From contig UCFC01000010.1 of NCBI GenBank assembly GCA_900471515.1, positions 434,001-498,000 of the forward strand: a DNA stretch of 64,000 bases. The letters run 5' to 3'. The stretch is from Hyphomicrobiales bacterium. Lineage in GTDB: Bacteria; Pseudomonadota; Alphaproteobacteria; Rhizobiales; Rhizobiaceae. The position numbers and the translations under genes were made by a program. The number at the start of each line of letters is the position of its first letter. The first letter of the stretch is position 1. Shown piece after piece: positions 51,572 to 60,350 of the stretch. The notes under the pieces are model-generated. The model made no database searches and was not told the DNA's origin. It was given only the letters and a program-made list of their open reading frames with translations.

Positions 51572-52679
51572 GTTCCACTTTCTCCTCTATGGATTGGGGT
51601 ATTTCCTGCTGAAACCAACGGATCTGCGCTGTGTCGATCACAAGGCCGATCGTCTCGCCGGCGCGCAGCTTGGCGCGGCTCAGAACCTGCAATTCCGGGC
51701 CCGGCAAGCCCGCGAGCGAAACGCTTGCCAGATGGCCGTCGCCGCGAAACTGCGAGCGCAGCACAGTCGCGGCAAGGCGGCCGGCAGAGACCTCGCCGGC
51801 CGCAATAGAGGCGACCGGGATCAGCACGCGGGCGCTGTTGCCTGCAACACCTTCGGCATCGCCGAGCACGATATCGCTGCCCTTGAAGTGCCAGACGTGC
51901 CCGCGCCGCTCGATATCGGCAAGGCAGCCAAGCCGCAGGAAATCGGCAACCTCGGGGCTCGCCGGCCGCTCGATCAGATCGTCGGGCGAGGCAAGCTGTT
52001 CGATCAGGCCGGAGCGCATGACAGCGACCTCGTCGGCCAGCGTCAGCGCCTCGCTATGGTCGTGCGTCACATAGATCGCCGTCAGGCCGAGCGTGGTGAT
52101 GAGTTCGGCGAGCTCGCCCACCATGTTTTCGCGCAACTCGCGGTCAAGGTTCGAAAGCGGTTCGTCGAAAAGGATAAGCTGCGGCTCGGCGACGATGGCG
52201 CGTGCAATCGCCACGCGCTGCTGCTGGCCTCCGGAAAGATCGCTCGGCCGCCGGTCGGCATAGGCGGACAGGCCGACGCGCTCCAGCGCCCGCATCGTCC
52301 GGGTCTGGCGCTCGGCCTTGCCGACGTTGCGCATTTCCAGCGGAAAGGAAACATTGCCGCCGACAGTCAGATGCGGCCAGAGCGCGTAATCCTGAAAGAC
52401 CATGCCAAGCCCGCGCCGCTCCGGCGGAACGAAAACGCCGGTCGCGCCATCGGCAACCATGGTAGCGGCAATCGAAACGGACCCTCTGGTCGGCGCAAGC
52501 AGACCCGCCACCAGCCTCAAGAGCGTGGTCTTGCCGCATCCAGATGGGCCGAGCAACGCCAGCGTCTTGCCTTTTTCCAGAGAAAAATCAATGCCTTTAA
52601 GGATCTGTGTCGACCCGTAACTCAATTCCAGACCTGCCGCTGCAACGGCGGAAGACGATCGAACTGAGGGGGTGTTCAT
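51564..52679 (-). CDS. ABC transporter ATPase, AfuC/FbpC type
   Basis: A 371-residue nucleotide-binding subunit with Walker [10 protein letters not shown] (Lys50), Q-loop [10 protein letters not shown], signature LSGGQQQR, Walker [13 protein letters not shown], the switch His in YVTHDHSEA and a C-terminal TOBE domain. ATG 52679 is the start; the stop overlaps the binding-protein start by 8 nt. It is the first gene of the operon, 54 nt downstream of a four-repeat Pho box. Confidence 0.92.
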   Translation of the reverse strand: MNTPSVRSSSAVAAAGLELSYGSTQILKGIDFSLEKGKTLALLGPSGCGKTTLLRLVAGLLAPTRGSVSIAATMVADGATGVFVPPERRGLGMVFQDYALWPHLTVGGNVSFPLEMRNVGKAERQTRTMRALERVGLSAYADRRPSDLSGGQQQRVAIARAIVAEPQLILFDEPLSNLDRELRENMVGELAELITTLGLTAIYVTHDHSEALTLADEVAVMRSGLIEQLASPDDLIERPASPEVADFLRLGCLADIERRGHVWHFKGSDIVLGDAEGVAGNSARVLIPVASIAAGEVSAGRLAATVLRSQFRGDGHLASVSLAGLPGPELQVLSRAKLRAGETIGLVIDTAQIRWFQQEIPQSIEEKVEHV

Positions 52680-52690
52680 GGGCAGACCGA

Positions 52691-52719
52691 ATGTCGCTTT
52701 AAAGAAAGTATGGCGACAT
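52691..52719. promoter_or_regulatory. Inverted repeat and -10 region in the Pho-operon leader
   Basis: ATGTCGC-N15-GCGACAT is a perfect 7-bp inverted repeat around the start region of the ABC operon. On the minus strand CATACT (52713-52708) lies 20 nt after the end of the Pho box and can act as -10. The repeat may be a second operator. Confidence 0.4.
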
Positions 52720-52732
52720 TTAGGCATCCCGT

Positions 52733-52772
52733 ATGACAGCTTTGCGACAGTTTTGCTTCAGTTTTATGACAA
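52733..52772 (-). promoter_or_regulatory. Pho box: four 11-bp repeats upstream of the ABC operon
   Basis: Read on the minus strand, TTGTCAT, CTGAAGC, CTGTCGC and CTGTCAT begin at exactly 11-bp steps (plus-strand ends 52772, 52761, 52750, 52739). The last two give CTGTCGCAAAGCTGTCAT, close to the PhoB consensus CTGTCAT-N4-CTGTCAT. Each unit is followed by an A-rich 4-mer, as in real Pho boxes. Two or more PhoB dimers could bind. Confidence 0.8.
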
Positions 52773-53121
52773 TACTCTTCACGGAAGCGAGCCGCGGCTT
52801 TTCCCCGAGCCGGCGGCCGACATGCCAGCTGTTAGGGCCGTAAAATCAGGGGGTTTGCATTTTCGGTCGCGCACAACCATTTAAGATGAACGAACCCGCG
52901 GACGTGTCGCAACCTCGCATATGCCGGAACGTTTACCGAAAACGAACCATACCGGCTTGCATTCTGAGCCAAAAGCCGATTGCTTAGGAAAATCTACTTC
53001 TTCTTCGGCTAGCCGTTGGAAGAGTGCGAGGGGATATAGGCAAACCCGTGGAATTCTGCAGCTTCGGATCGGGATCGATGGTGACTACGATGATGAAGCG
53101 GGAAAGCTGGTTTGAAGGAAA
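52773..53121. other. Gap between the Pho operon and the MBL gene
   Basis: About 350 nt with no supportable gene. A plus-strand frame at 52921-53115 has poor codon use and no ribosome site. The stretch is more AT-rich than the rest and probably holds the promoter of the MBL-fold gene; no clear -35/-10 pair stands out. Confidence 0.4.
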
Positions 53122-53952
53122 ATGAACAACGATCTGTTTCAGGTAAAATTTTGGGGCGTTCGGGGAAGCATCCCCGTATCAGGCCCGGAATTCGACCGAT
53201 ATGGAGGCAACACCTCCTGCATAGAAATTCGCTGCGGCGAGCACCGGATGATCTTCGACGCGGGCTCGGGACTGCGCGAGGCCGGGCTTTCGCTTCTTGC
53301 GGACGAGGTTCGCGATGTCGACCTCTTCTTCAGTCACTGCCATTACGACCACATCATCGGCCTGCCCTTCTTCAAGGCGATCTACTATCCCTCGATCAAC
53401 GTCAACATCTGGTCCGGTCATCTTGACGGCAAGATGAGCACGCGCGAGATGGTGGAGCAGTTCATCAGCCCGCCGTGGTTCCCGGTAAAGACCGATATCT
53501 GCCAGGCGACGATGAACTTCCGCGATTTCCACGCCGGCCAGACGCTGACCCCGCACAAGGGCGTCGAGATGCAGACCTATATGCTGAACCATCCGGGCGG
53601 CGCGATCGGCTATCGCATCCACTGGAAAGGCCGTATCGTGGCACTGATCTACGACATCGAGCACGTTCCGGGCACGCATGACCCGGTGGCGCTCGAGATG
53701 ATGAAGGATGCCGATCTCGTCGTCTACGATTGCACCTATAACGAAGACGAGATGCAGCGATTCAAGGGCTTTGGCCATTCCACGTGGCAGCACGGCACGG
53801 AACTGGCGAAAATGGCAGGCGCCAAGCGCTTTGCCCTGTTCCATCATGCGCCCTCGCGCACCGACCAACAGCTTGCCGTGATGGAAAGCGAGGCGCAGGC
53901 CGCCTTTGCCGGCGCCTTTGCCGCCCGCGACAATCAGGTGATCGACATCTGA
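53122..53952 (+). CDS. MBL-fold metallohydrolase, cyclic-nucleotide phosphodiesterase-like
   Basis: A 276-residue cytoplasmic hydrolase beginning FWGVRGSIPVSGPEFDRYGG, a pattern of MBL proteins related to class II cAMP phosphodiesterases and RNase Z. The metal motif SHCHYDH follows, with later ligands in MLNHPGGAIGYR, DCTYNEDEM and the HHAPSRTD end. The spacing fits a two-metal phosphodiesterase. With three nucleotide cyclase-type genes in the next 10 kb, cyclic nucleotide turnover is a tempting idea, but is not shown. Its 3' end overlaps the convergent deacetylase gene by 19 nt. Confidence 0.83.
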   Translation: MNNDLFQVKFWGVRGSIPVSGPEFDRYGGNTSCIEIRCGEHRMIFDAGSGLREAGLSLLADEVRDVDLFFSHCHYDHIIGLPFFKAIYYPSINVNIWSGHLDGKMSTREMVEQFISPPWFPVKTDICQATMNFRDFHAGQTLTPHKGVEMQTYMLNHPGGAIGYRIHWKGRIVALIYDIEHVPGTHDPVALEMMKDADLVVYDCTYNEDEMQRFKGFGHSTWQHGTELAKMAGAKRFALFHHAPSRTDQQLAVMESEAQAAFAGAFAARDNQVIDI

Positions 53953-54716
53953 TCCTGCACCAGCGACGCTGCTGAGACCCATTCCACTGCGGGATGGCCT
54001 GCCGTCGCTTCGAAGAGTTCGGCAAGGAAATTCCAGGCGGCCGTGTCATGCACCAGATGGTGCCCGAGCACGCCGATGGGCTCGCTGCGGCCCTCGAACC
54101 TGTCCTGCAGCTCCGCGACCAGTTCGCCGATCAGCTCAACCATCGGCCGCCCGCCGCGCGTGCCGTGCCAGTCCATCAGGTCGACATGGGTGTTGACGAT
54201 AGCGAGCGGGCCTTTTCCCTTGACCCGGCCGTAGGTGGAAAGCGATTGGAAGCCGAGTGCCGGAAGCTTGGGAACGAGGCCCTTGTCGATCCGGTTCCAG
54301 GGTGGGACCAGCATGGTCAGAAAGCGTGTCGGGTAGAGATCCTTCAGCTTCAGGAAGCCTTCAAAAAGCTCGCCGAGAACGGTTTCTTCCAGACGTGGTC
54401 CGCCCAGTTCCTGCTTCTTCTCATCGGGTCCGGCATGATTGTGATGCGCCCAGCCGTGGACCGCCACGCTGACAAGCGCTTCCTCCGCAAGCCGCTGCGC
54501 GAGCGGCGTGCCCGTAAAGGCCGGAATGACGGCAAGGGTGATGGGGATATGATAGTTTTTCGTCTCGGCAATCAGCCGCTCAAGCGCCGCCGTCGGCTCG
54601 ATTGCATCGTCGTCCCGCAACCAGAGCCGCGCTACGCGGCCAGCATCTTGCCAGCGCTCCAGCTCCCGATGCAACGGCTCGCGAATGGTGCTATCGATCA
54701 TATGTTGCCCCTGCAT
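53934..54716 (-). CDS. Polysaccharide deacetylase-family protein
   Basis: A 260-residue NodB-fold protein of the rhizobial cytoplasmic type. LWLRDDDA supplies the metal-binding aspartates and VAVHGWAHHNH the metal-binding histidines; later LVPPWNRID and GVLGHHLVHD complete the barrel. No signal peptide is seen. It could deacetylate a lipid- or nucleotide-linked sugar. The gene overlaps the upstream glycosyltransferase gene by 26 nt, so the two are coupled; ATG 54701 is an alternative start. Confidence 0.82.
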   Translation of the reverse strand: MQGQHMIDSTIREPLHRELERWQDAGRVARLWLRDDDAIEPTAALERLIAETKNYHIPITLAVIPAFTGTPLAQRLAEEALVSVAVHGWAHHNHAGPDEKKQELGGPRLEETVLGELFEGFLKLKDLYPTRFLTMLVPPWNRIDKGLVPKLPALGFQSLSTYGRVKGKGPLAIVNTHVDLMDWHGTRGGRPMVELIGELVAELQDRFEGRSEPIGVLGHHLVHDTAAWNFLAELFEATAGHPAVEWVSAASLVQDQMSIT

Positions 54717-55785
54717 GATTGCGTAGGATCAAATCCAGTTCTCTCGCCGCGCCGGCAAGCGAGCGCTCGTTGATGACAAAGCTTCGGGCGGCGAATGACA
54801 TGGCCTCACGACGCGCCCCATCGTCCAGCAGCCCGGCAATGGCGCGCGCGTAAGCTCCCACATCGCCATCAGCCGTCAACAGCCCGGTCATGTCGGCCTC
54901 TACCACGGCGGGCACGCCGGCGGTCCTCTGCGCCACGACAGGAAGCCCCGCCGCCTGCGCTTCGAGATAGGCCAGTCCGTAGGCTTCGCCGCAGCCCGGC
55001 CAGACATAGATGCCGCCCCTTGATAGCAGGCTGGCTATGTCCTCCGGCTCCCTCTGGCCGAGCCAGTCGATACGACCGGGCGCAAAGCCTGCAAACAGCG
55101 CCTCCACCTCGCTCCTCAGCGGACCGCCGCCGACGATGCCGAGGGTCCACGGCCGATCCTCGATGACGCGGAGCGCCGCAGAGAGCATCCTGTAGCTCTC
55201 CATCTTGTCGCCGGCCCGCATCATCGCCACGGTCATCAATCGTTGCGGATCGGGATCAGGCTTTACCGGCTCGAAGAGCGCCGTGTCGATAAAAGGTTTC
55301 AATCCTGCGATACGCGCTTCGGGAAAGGCGTCCTCCAGCCCTCGGCGATCGCGGTCCGTGAAGGCGATATTGACCGCCGCCCGACGGATCGCCTCGCCCA
55401 CCGGTGTCTGAAAGTCCGCCCAGCCCGTCGCATCGCGCTTGCGCGAATAGGAGGCTTCCGCCGTGACATAGGGAATGGCGAATTCCGCTGCGATCCTCGG
55501 CCCGAGGAGATCAGGGGATTTGTAATAGGGGTGATAGCAGAACCAGAGCTCCGGTTTCGGCTCCTGCTGCCACTTGCGTCTCAGCCTTTCGCGTTCCTCT
55601 TCGGCCTTCACCCGCAGTTCGGCTGCCGCTTCCGGCGTACCGGCATAGATGCGCAGTTCGGATACGACTTCGACCGAGTGGCCCGCCATTTCCAGCGCCC
55701 GCACCAATAGCTGCGCCATCAGCCGGTCGCCCGAAGGCACCGGATGGTTCGGCGATTTCATCGGCGCGTAGAAAGCGATCCGCAT
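54691..55785 (-). CDS. Glycosyltransferase family 4 protein
   Basis: A 364-residue GT-B fold enzyme. The N-terminus MRIAFYAPMKSPNHPVPSGD is typical of rhizobial GT4 proteins, and the C-terminal nucleotide-sugar site reads VWPGCGEAYGLAYLEAQAAG, with the EX7E-type glutamates. It probably adds a sugar to a surface polysaccharide, glycolipid or secondary compound. It forms an operon with the deacetylase gene, so the product may be a deacetylated glycoconjugate. Confidence 0.88.
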   Translation of the reverse strand: MRIAFYAPMKSPNHPVPSGDRLMAQLLVRALEMAGHSVEVVSELRIYAGTPEAAAELRVKAEEERERLRRKWQQEPKPELWFCYHPYYKSPDLLGPRIAAEFAIPYVTAEASYSRKRDATGWADFQTPVGEAIRRAAVNIAFTDRDRRGLEDAFPEARIAGLKPFIDTALFEPVKPDPDPQRLMTVAMMRAGDKMESYRMLSAALRVIEDRPWTLGIVGGGPLRSEVEALFAGFAPGRIDWLGQREPEDIASLLSRGGIYVWPGCGEAYGLAYLEAQAAGLPVVAQRTAGVPAVVEADMTGLLTADGDVGAYARAIAGLLDDGARREAMSFAARSFVINERSLAGAARELDLILRNHAGATYDR

Positions 55786-55977
55786 CGCGACACTCCGCCT
55801 GTGACAGTGTGTTTACAATCGGCGCTCGCGCCGCAAGCGAAAATTTCCGCTATTGTCACTATCCTTGAACGATACAGACAGGCATACCGAAGCGATCGTG
55901 ATTAGACGAGACGATAATTCCGCCCTTTTTGGTCTTCTCTAGTGCATTTGCGATTTGAGCTTCAAGAACAGGAATTG

Positions 55978-57693
55978 ATGACGACGGTCTGGGCCACAGG
56001 GATTTTTTCGGAGCGCGCAATCAGGAAGGCCAGGCTCGGCTCCGGCCTTGTGATGTTTGTCTTCATCATCCTGCACATGTCGAACCATGCGCTGGGGCTC
56101 GTTTCACTGACGGCGGCCGACGATGCGCGCCGGTTGTTTCTGGCGATCTGGCGCAATCCGCTCGGCACCGTGGTCTTCTACGGCTCGGTCCTGGTCCACA
56201 TGTCCCTGGTACTGCGCGGGCTCTATATGCGTCGCAGCCTCGTCATGCCCAGGAACGAGATGGCACAGATCGTTCTTGGGCTTCTCATTCCGCTGCTGCT
56301 TATCGACCATGTCGTCGGCACGCGCATCGTCCATGCGCTCTACAGCTATACCGACAATTACGAGACGATCGTTCGCACGCTCTGGATCAGTTCGCCCGAC
56401 AACGGCGTGCGCCAGACGTTCGCGCTGCTTGCCGTCTGGATCCACGGCTGTATCGGCATCCACTTCTGGCTGCGCTATCGGCCCTGGTACGACAATTCCG
56501 CATCGCTGCTTCTTGCGATCGCCATCCTGCTGCCGGTGCTGGCGCTGCTCGGTTTCGTCGAAATGGGCCGCACCCTGTCCGATCCCTCCTATATCGAGGC
56601 AGAATCCGGGCACTACGAGGAAACGATCAATACGCTTTATTACAATAATCCTGATGCGCGCGCGCAAATCGCGACGATTCGCGCCGGGCTCTACGGCAGC
56701 TTCTCCGCAGCGCTTGCCCTCGTCATCCTCGCACGGGCGCGCCGGAAGCTGAAAGAGCGGACGAACCAGGTCGCGGTTCACTATCCCGGCGGCGAGACCG
56801 TGCGCGTTCCACGCGGCTTCACCGTGCTGGAGGCAAGCAGGCTTGGCGGTCTGCCGCATTATTCGGTCTGCGGCGGCAAGGGCCAGTGCTCCACCTGCCG
56901 TGTGCAGATCCTCGGCGACTACTGGACCCTGCCGCCACCGGACAAGCTGGAGCAGACGACACTGAAGCGCATCAATGCGGCACCTGACGTGCGCCTCGCC
57001 TGTCAGCTCCGCCCGGACAAGAACCTGACCGTCGCGCCGCTGCTCGTGCCGCAGACAGAGGCTGCCCTTCCCGCCAACAGCCAGGAAACCAGTCCCGGCC
57101 GCGAGCGCGAGATCGCGGTGCTCTTCTGCGACATGCGCCACTTCACAACGCTGACCGAAACCCGCCTGCCGTTCGACGTTGTCTTCCTGCTCAACCGTTA
57201 TTTCGGGATCGTCGGCAAGGCGGTGGAACAGGCAGGAGGACGACTCGACAAATTTATCGGCGACGGCGCCATGGCACTCTTCGGCCTCAACAGCACGCCC
57301 GAGGAAGCCTGCCGGCAGGCAGTGGCGGCCGCAACCACAATTGTTGCCGAAATTGAAAAGCTCGCCTCCGAACTTGCCGGCGAACTGCCCTTGCCGCTGG
57401 AGATCGTTATCGGCATCCACACCGGCCCGGCCGTCGTCGGCACGATGGGCTATGGGCGCGTGCGCAGCCTGACGGCAGTCGGCGATACGGTCAATGTGGC
57501 CAGCCGTCTGGAAACGGCAGCCAAGGAACTCAACGCCGCCATCGTCATTTCCGAGCCGGTCGCGAGGCACGCGGGCATCAATGCGGAGACGGTCGAAAGC
57601 TGCGAAATCAACGTGCGCGGCCGCGCGCTCCCCTTGAAAGTCTACGTGGTCCCGAGAGAGAAAGCGGCCGAACCGCTCAAGGAAAGACAATGA
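55978..57693 (+). CDS. cyaC: CyaC-type redox-sensing membrane adenylate cyclase
   Basis: Class III adenylate cyclase of 571 residues with three parts. First, six membrane spans resembling the diheme-b anchor of succinate-quinone oxidoreductase, with candidate heme histidines among His33, His37, His74, His111, His119, His156 and His162. Second, a [2Fe-2S] ferredoxin-like domain with Cys298, Cys304, Cys307 and Cys342. Third, a cyclase domain with metal Asp385 in FCDMRHFT and Asp429 in IGDGAMALFG. The design matches CyaC of Sinorhizobium meliloti, in which the quinone redox state controls cAMP synthesis. ATG 55978 has AGGAA. The FkbM gene start overlaps by 4 nt. Confidence 0.88.
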   Translation: MTTVWATGIFSERAIRKARLGSGLVMFVFIILHMSNHALGLVSLTAADDARRLFLAIWRNPLGTVVFYGSVLVHMSLVLRGLYMRRSLVMPRNEMAQIVLGLLIPLLLIDHVVGTRIVHALYSYTDNYETIVRTLWISSPDNGVRQTFALLAVWIHGCIGIHFWLRYRPWYDNSASLLLAIAILLPVLALLGFVEMGRTLSDPSYIEAESGHYEETINTLYYNNPDARAQIATIRAGLYGSFSAALALVILARARRKLKERTNQVAVHYPGGETVRVPRGFTVLEASRLGGLPHYSVCGGKGQCSTCRVQILGDYWTLPPPDKLEQTTLKRINAAPDVRLACQLRPDKNLTVAPLLVPQTEAALPANSQETSPGREREIAVLFCDMRHFTTLTETRLPFDVVFLLNRYFGIVGKAVEQAGGRLDKFIGDGAMALFGLNSTPEEACRQAVAAATTIVAEIEKLASELAGELPLPLEIVIGIHTGPAVVGTMGYGRVRSLTAVGDTVNVASRLETAAKELNAAIVISEPVARHAGINAETVESCEINVRGRALPLKVYVVPREKAAEPLKERQ

Positions 57694-58571
57694 TGCCCGG
57701 CCAAGCATGGCTTACTGCCAAATATTGGAAGCGCCGTCTGCGCAAGGCGCGCAATGCGCTGGCCACACGCTTCTTCGATACCCGCTTCGGCCGCCGGCTG
57801 CTGATCGAGAATATCGGGCCGCGCGTGACCTCCATGACGGTCGATGCCGGCGATCACCTGATGAGTTTTTCGCCCGCCGACTATATCGGCCGCAAGGTCT
57901 TCCGGAAGGGCCATTTCGAACGCGGAGCCGTCGACCGGCTGCTCGTGATCCTGCGCCAGCGCGGCCTGCTGAAGAAGGACGGCACGCTTCTGGAGATCGG
58001 TGCCAACATCGGCACCCAGACGGTCTATTTTGCGCTGGCCCGCGCCTTTGCCGGGATCGTCAGCATCGAACCGGACCCGCGCAATTTCCGCCTTCTGGAA
58101 CAGAATATCCGCCAGAACGGCCTCACCGACACGGTGCGCCTCGTCAACTGTGCCGCCGGCAATGCCGAAGGCGAGATCGACTTCTTCCTCAACCGCGCCA
58201 ATCACGGCAAGAGCAGCGCCATCCGCCAGAGCGCCAGCGACGAGAAGATCAGCGTGCCGGTGCGGTCGGTGACGGGCATTCTCGACGGTCTCGGCATCGA
58301 CGAAGCGGAGATCGGCCTCGTCTGGATGGATATCGAGGGTTACGAGCCTGTCGCCTGCCGTTCGATGCTGCCGCTGCTTGCCCGCCGCGCGCCGGTCTAC
58401 ATGGAATTCACGCCGCTTTTTTACGGCTCGGAGGGGACGCGGGATTTCGTCTCGTGGCTCGCCGGCTTCTACGAGGACTGCCTCGTCTTCTTCGAGGATC
58501 ACGAGCAGGAGATGAAGGTGCGCGACCTGCCCGGCGGCCTCGACCAGTACGACGTACTGTTCCTGCCGTAA
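57690..58571 (+). CDS. FkbM-family methyltransferase
   Basis: A 293-residue SAM-dependent methyltransferase with the FkbM signature: LEIGANIGTQTVYFA, IVSIEPDPRNFRLLEQN and VWMDIEGYEP. Members O-methylate sugars, polyketides or lipids. It starts inside the end of the cyclase gene (ATGA), so both are made together, an unexpected pairing. Possible targets are cell-surface sugars made by the neighbouring glycosyltransferase and UDP-sugar dehydrogenase. Confidence 0.88.
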   Translation: MMPGQAWLTAKYWKRRLRKARNALATRFFDTRFGRRLLIENIGPRVTSMTVDAGDHLMSFSPADYIGRKVFRKGHFERGAVDRLLVILRQRGLLKKDGTLLEIGANIGTQTVYFALARAFAGIVSIEPDPRNFRLLEQNIRQNGLTDTVRLVNCAAGNAEGEIDFFLNRANHGKSSAIRQSASDEKISVPVRSVTGILDGLGIDEAEIGLVWMDIEGYEPVACRSMLPLLARRAPVYMEFTPLFYGSEGTRDFVSWLAGFYEDCLVFFEDHEQEMKVRDLPGGLDQYDVLFLP

Positions 58572-58574
58572 GGC

Positions 58575-59054
58575 TTATTTCCGCCGATAGAGAAAATACC
58601 GCCCTTCCTTGATGCCATCGGGCAGCGGCAGCGGCAAAAGGTCGGGGTGATCCAGCGGCAGGCCGCTGACGGCGATACCGTCATGAACCAGCACGCCAGC
58701 CATCAGTTGCGGCAGCCAGGTCAGCGTCACGGCATCGATCTCGTCATGGCCGGTGCCGATATCGGCATGGGCAAGCGCGGCGTCGATCCCGAGAAAGGCC
58801 TGGCCGGTATCGCGGATATTGCCCGTCACCATATTTTCGGCCGGCGGCGTGGAGGTGGAATAGGAGCGGATTTCCCAATCGAAGGCGACAATGCGGCGGT
58901 CGGGAAAATGCTCGCGCAGATGGTCGTAGGTGCGGCCGTTGCCAAGGCCGAATTCGAGCACTGGCCCTTCCACCTCTTCCACCAGACCAACGATGGCATT
59001 GAGAATATCGCGTTGAGCCGTCAATCGGCGAATGAAGCTGTCGAGGCGGCTCAT
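58575..59054 (-). CDS. Class I SAM-dependent methyltransferase-like protein
   Basis: A small 159-residue protein with the SAM-binding loop VLEFGLGNGRTYDHL and the acidic second strand VAFDWE. The C-terminal half is short, without a recognisable substrate lid. The start at ATG 59054 has AGGAC upstream; longer frames lack similarity. It converges on the FkbM gene with only 3 nt between the stops. Function is not predictable beyond the fold. Confidence 0.75.
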   Translation of the reverse strand: MSRLDSFIRRLTAQRDILNAIVGLVEEVEGPVLEFGLGNGRTYDHLREHFPDRRIVAFDWEIRSYSTSTPPAENMVTGNIRDTGQAFLGIDAALAHADIGTGHDEIDAVTLTWLPQLMAGVLVHDGIAVSGLPLDHPDLLPLPLPDGIKEGRYFLYRRK

Positions 59055-59174
59055 CTTGTCCTGTCCGTCATAAAATATGTCAGCGGTGCTACCATATTGA
59101 TGCCGTGCAAGTCGATTGCCGGAAACGCAAATTGCCGTTGCAGCGACAATAAGGGTCTGTGATAGACTCGGCGC

Positions 59175-60350
59175 ATGAACGAGATGTCCGACGACGCATT
59201 CTTTGCCAACGTGCCTGTTTTCAGTGACTTCGAAGGCGTGACCGACGAAAGCAATTACCAGCCGCTGCCCGAAGGGTGGGTGCTGGCAATGGCCGATATC
59301 GTCGGCTCCACGAAAGCGATATCCGGCGGCCGCTACAAGGACGTCAACATGGCCGGCGCCAGCGTCATCTCCGCAGTGCTGAACGCCGTCGGCAAGGGTG
59401 ACTACCCCTTTGTCTTTGCCGGCGACGGCGCGCTGATTGCCTTGCCCGATTCGCTGGAGAAGGAAGCGCGCGAGGCGCTGGCGGCGACACAGGTGTGGGT
59501 GAAGGAGGATCTGGATCTCGATCTGCGCATCGCCATCGTGCCGATCGCCGATATCCGCGCGGAAGGTCTCGATGTGCGTGTCGCCCGCTACTCGGCCAGC
59601 CCCTATGTCACCTATGCGATGTTCTCGGGCGGCGGCACGAGCTGGGCCGAAAAGAACATGAAGATGGGCCGTTACGGCGTCGAAAGGGCCGCGCCGGGCA
59701 CCCGGCCGAACCTTGCCGGCCTCTCCTGTCGCTGGAGCCCGATCGAGGCCCGCAACGGCGAGATCGTTTCGATCATCGCCGTGCCCGGCGAGGGCGGTCC
59801 CGGGCCGGAATTTCAGGCCCTCGTCACCGGCATCGTTTCCATCACCGCCGAACAGAACCGCAGCGGGCATCCCGTGCCGGAAGAGGGGCCGGAACTCGCC
59901 TTCTCGATGAAGGGCATCAATCGCGAGGTGAACGCCACCGCACCCGAGGGCAAGCGCCTGCGCCAGAGGCTCTTCATTCTCCTGCAGATCGGCCTGACCG
60001 TTCTTCTGCACAAATTCGGCATCACCTTCGCCCATTTCAACGCGCGCCGTTACAGGAAGGACGTTTCGGGCAATTCGGATTTCCGCAAGTTCGACGACGG
60101 CCTGAAGATGACCATCGACGTCGACGCCACCCACCTTGCCCGTATCGAGACGCTGTTGAAAGAGGCGCAGGAAAGGGGCGTGGCCCGCTTTGGCCTGCAC
60201 CGCCAGTCATCGGCACTGATGACCTGCTTCGTGCCGACGCCGCTGTCGCGCGACCACATGCACTTCATCGACGGTGCCGCCGGCGGTTATGCCGTTGCCG
60301 CCAGCCAGATCACCGGCAAGCAGCTTTCCGGCATTTTGGTTACGCCTTGA
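59175..60350 (+). CDS. DUF3095 protein with nucleotide-cyclase-like N-terminus
   Basis: A 391-residue cytoplasmic protein. The N-terminal LAMADIVGSTKAISGG and FVFAGDGALIALP resemble the two metal-binding strands of class III cyclases, Asp in the first and GDG in the second, as is noted for the DUF3095 family. The C-terminal half is unique to the family, and FILLQIGLTVLLHKFGITF may approach a membrane. Whether it makes a cyclic nucleotide is unknown. It overlaps the 3' end of the UDP-sugar dehydrogenase gene by 11 nt. Confidence 0.82.
   Translation: MNEMSDDAFFANVPVFSDFEGVTDESNYQPLPEGWVLAMADIVGSTKAISGGRYKDVNMAGASVISAVLNAVGKGDYPFVFAGDGALIALPDSLEKEAREALAATQVWVKEDLDLDLRIAIVPIADIRAEGLDVRVARYSASPYVTYAMFSGGGTSWAEKNMKMGRYGVERAAPGTRPNLAGLSCRWSPIEARNGEIVSIIAVPGEGGPGPEFQALVTGIVSITAEQNRSGHPVPEEGPELAFSMKGINREVNATAPEGKRLRQRLFILLQIGLTVLLHKFGITFAHFNARRYRKDVSGNSDFRKFDDGLKMTIDVDATHLARIETLLKEAQERGVARFGLHRQSSALMTCFVPTPLSRDHMHFIDGAAGGYAVAASQITGKQLSGILVTP

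Noticed and set aside
52921-53115. 64-codon plus-strand ORF upstream of the MBL gene
   Set aside because: Codon use is poor, no ribosome site precedes it, and no similarity is recognised.
56104-57708. 534-codon minus-strand frame
   Set aside because: Antisense to the cyaC-like gene and lacking any recognisable domain.
58575-60200. 541-codon minus-strand frame as one long protein
   Set aside because: Only the last 159 codons (from ATG 59054) show a methyltransferase fold. The rest is antisense to the DUF3095 gene.
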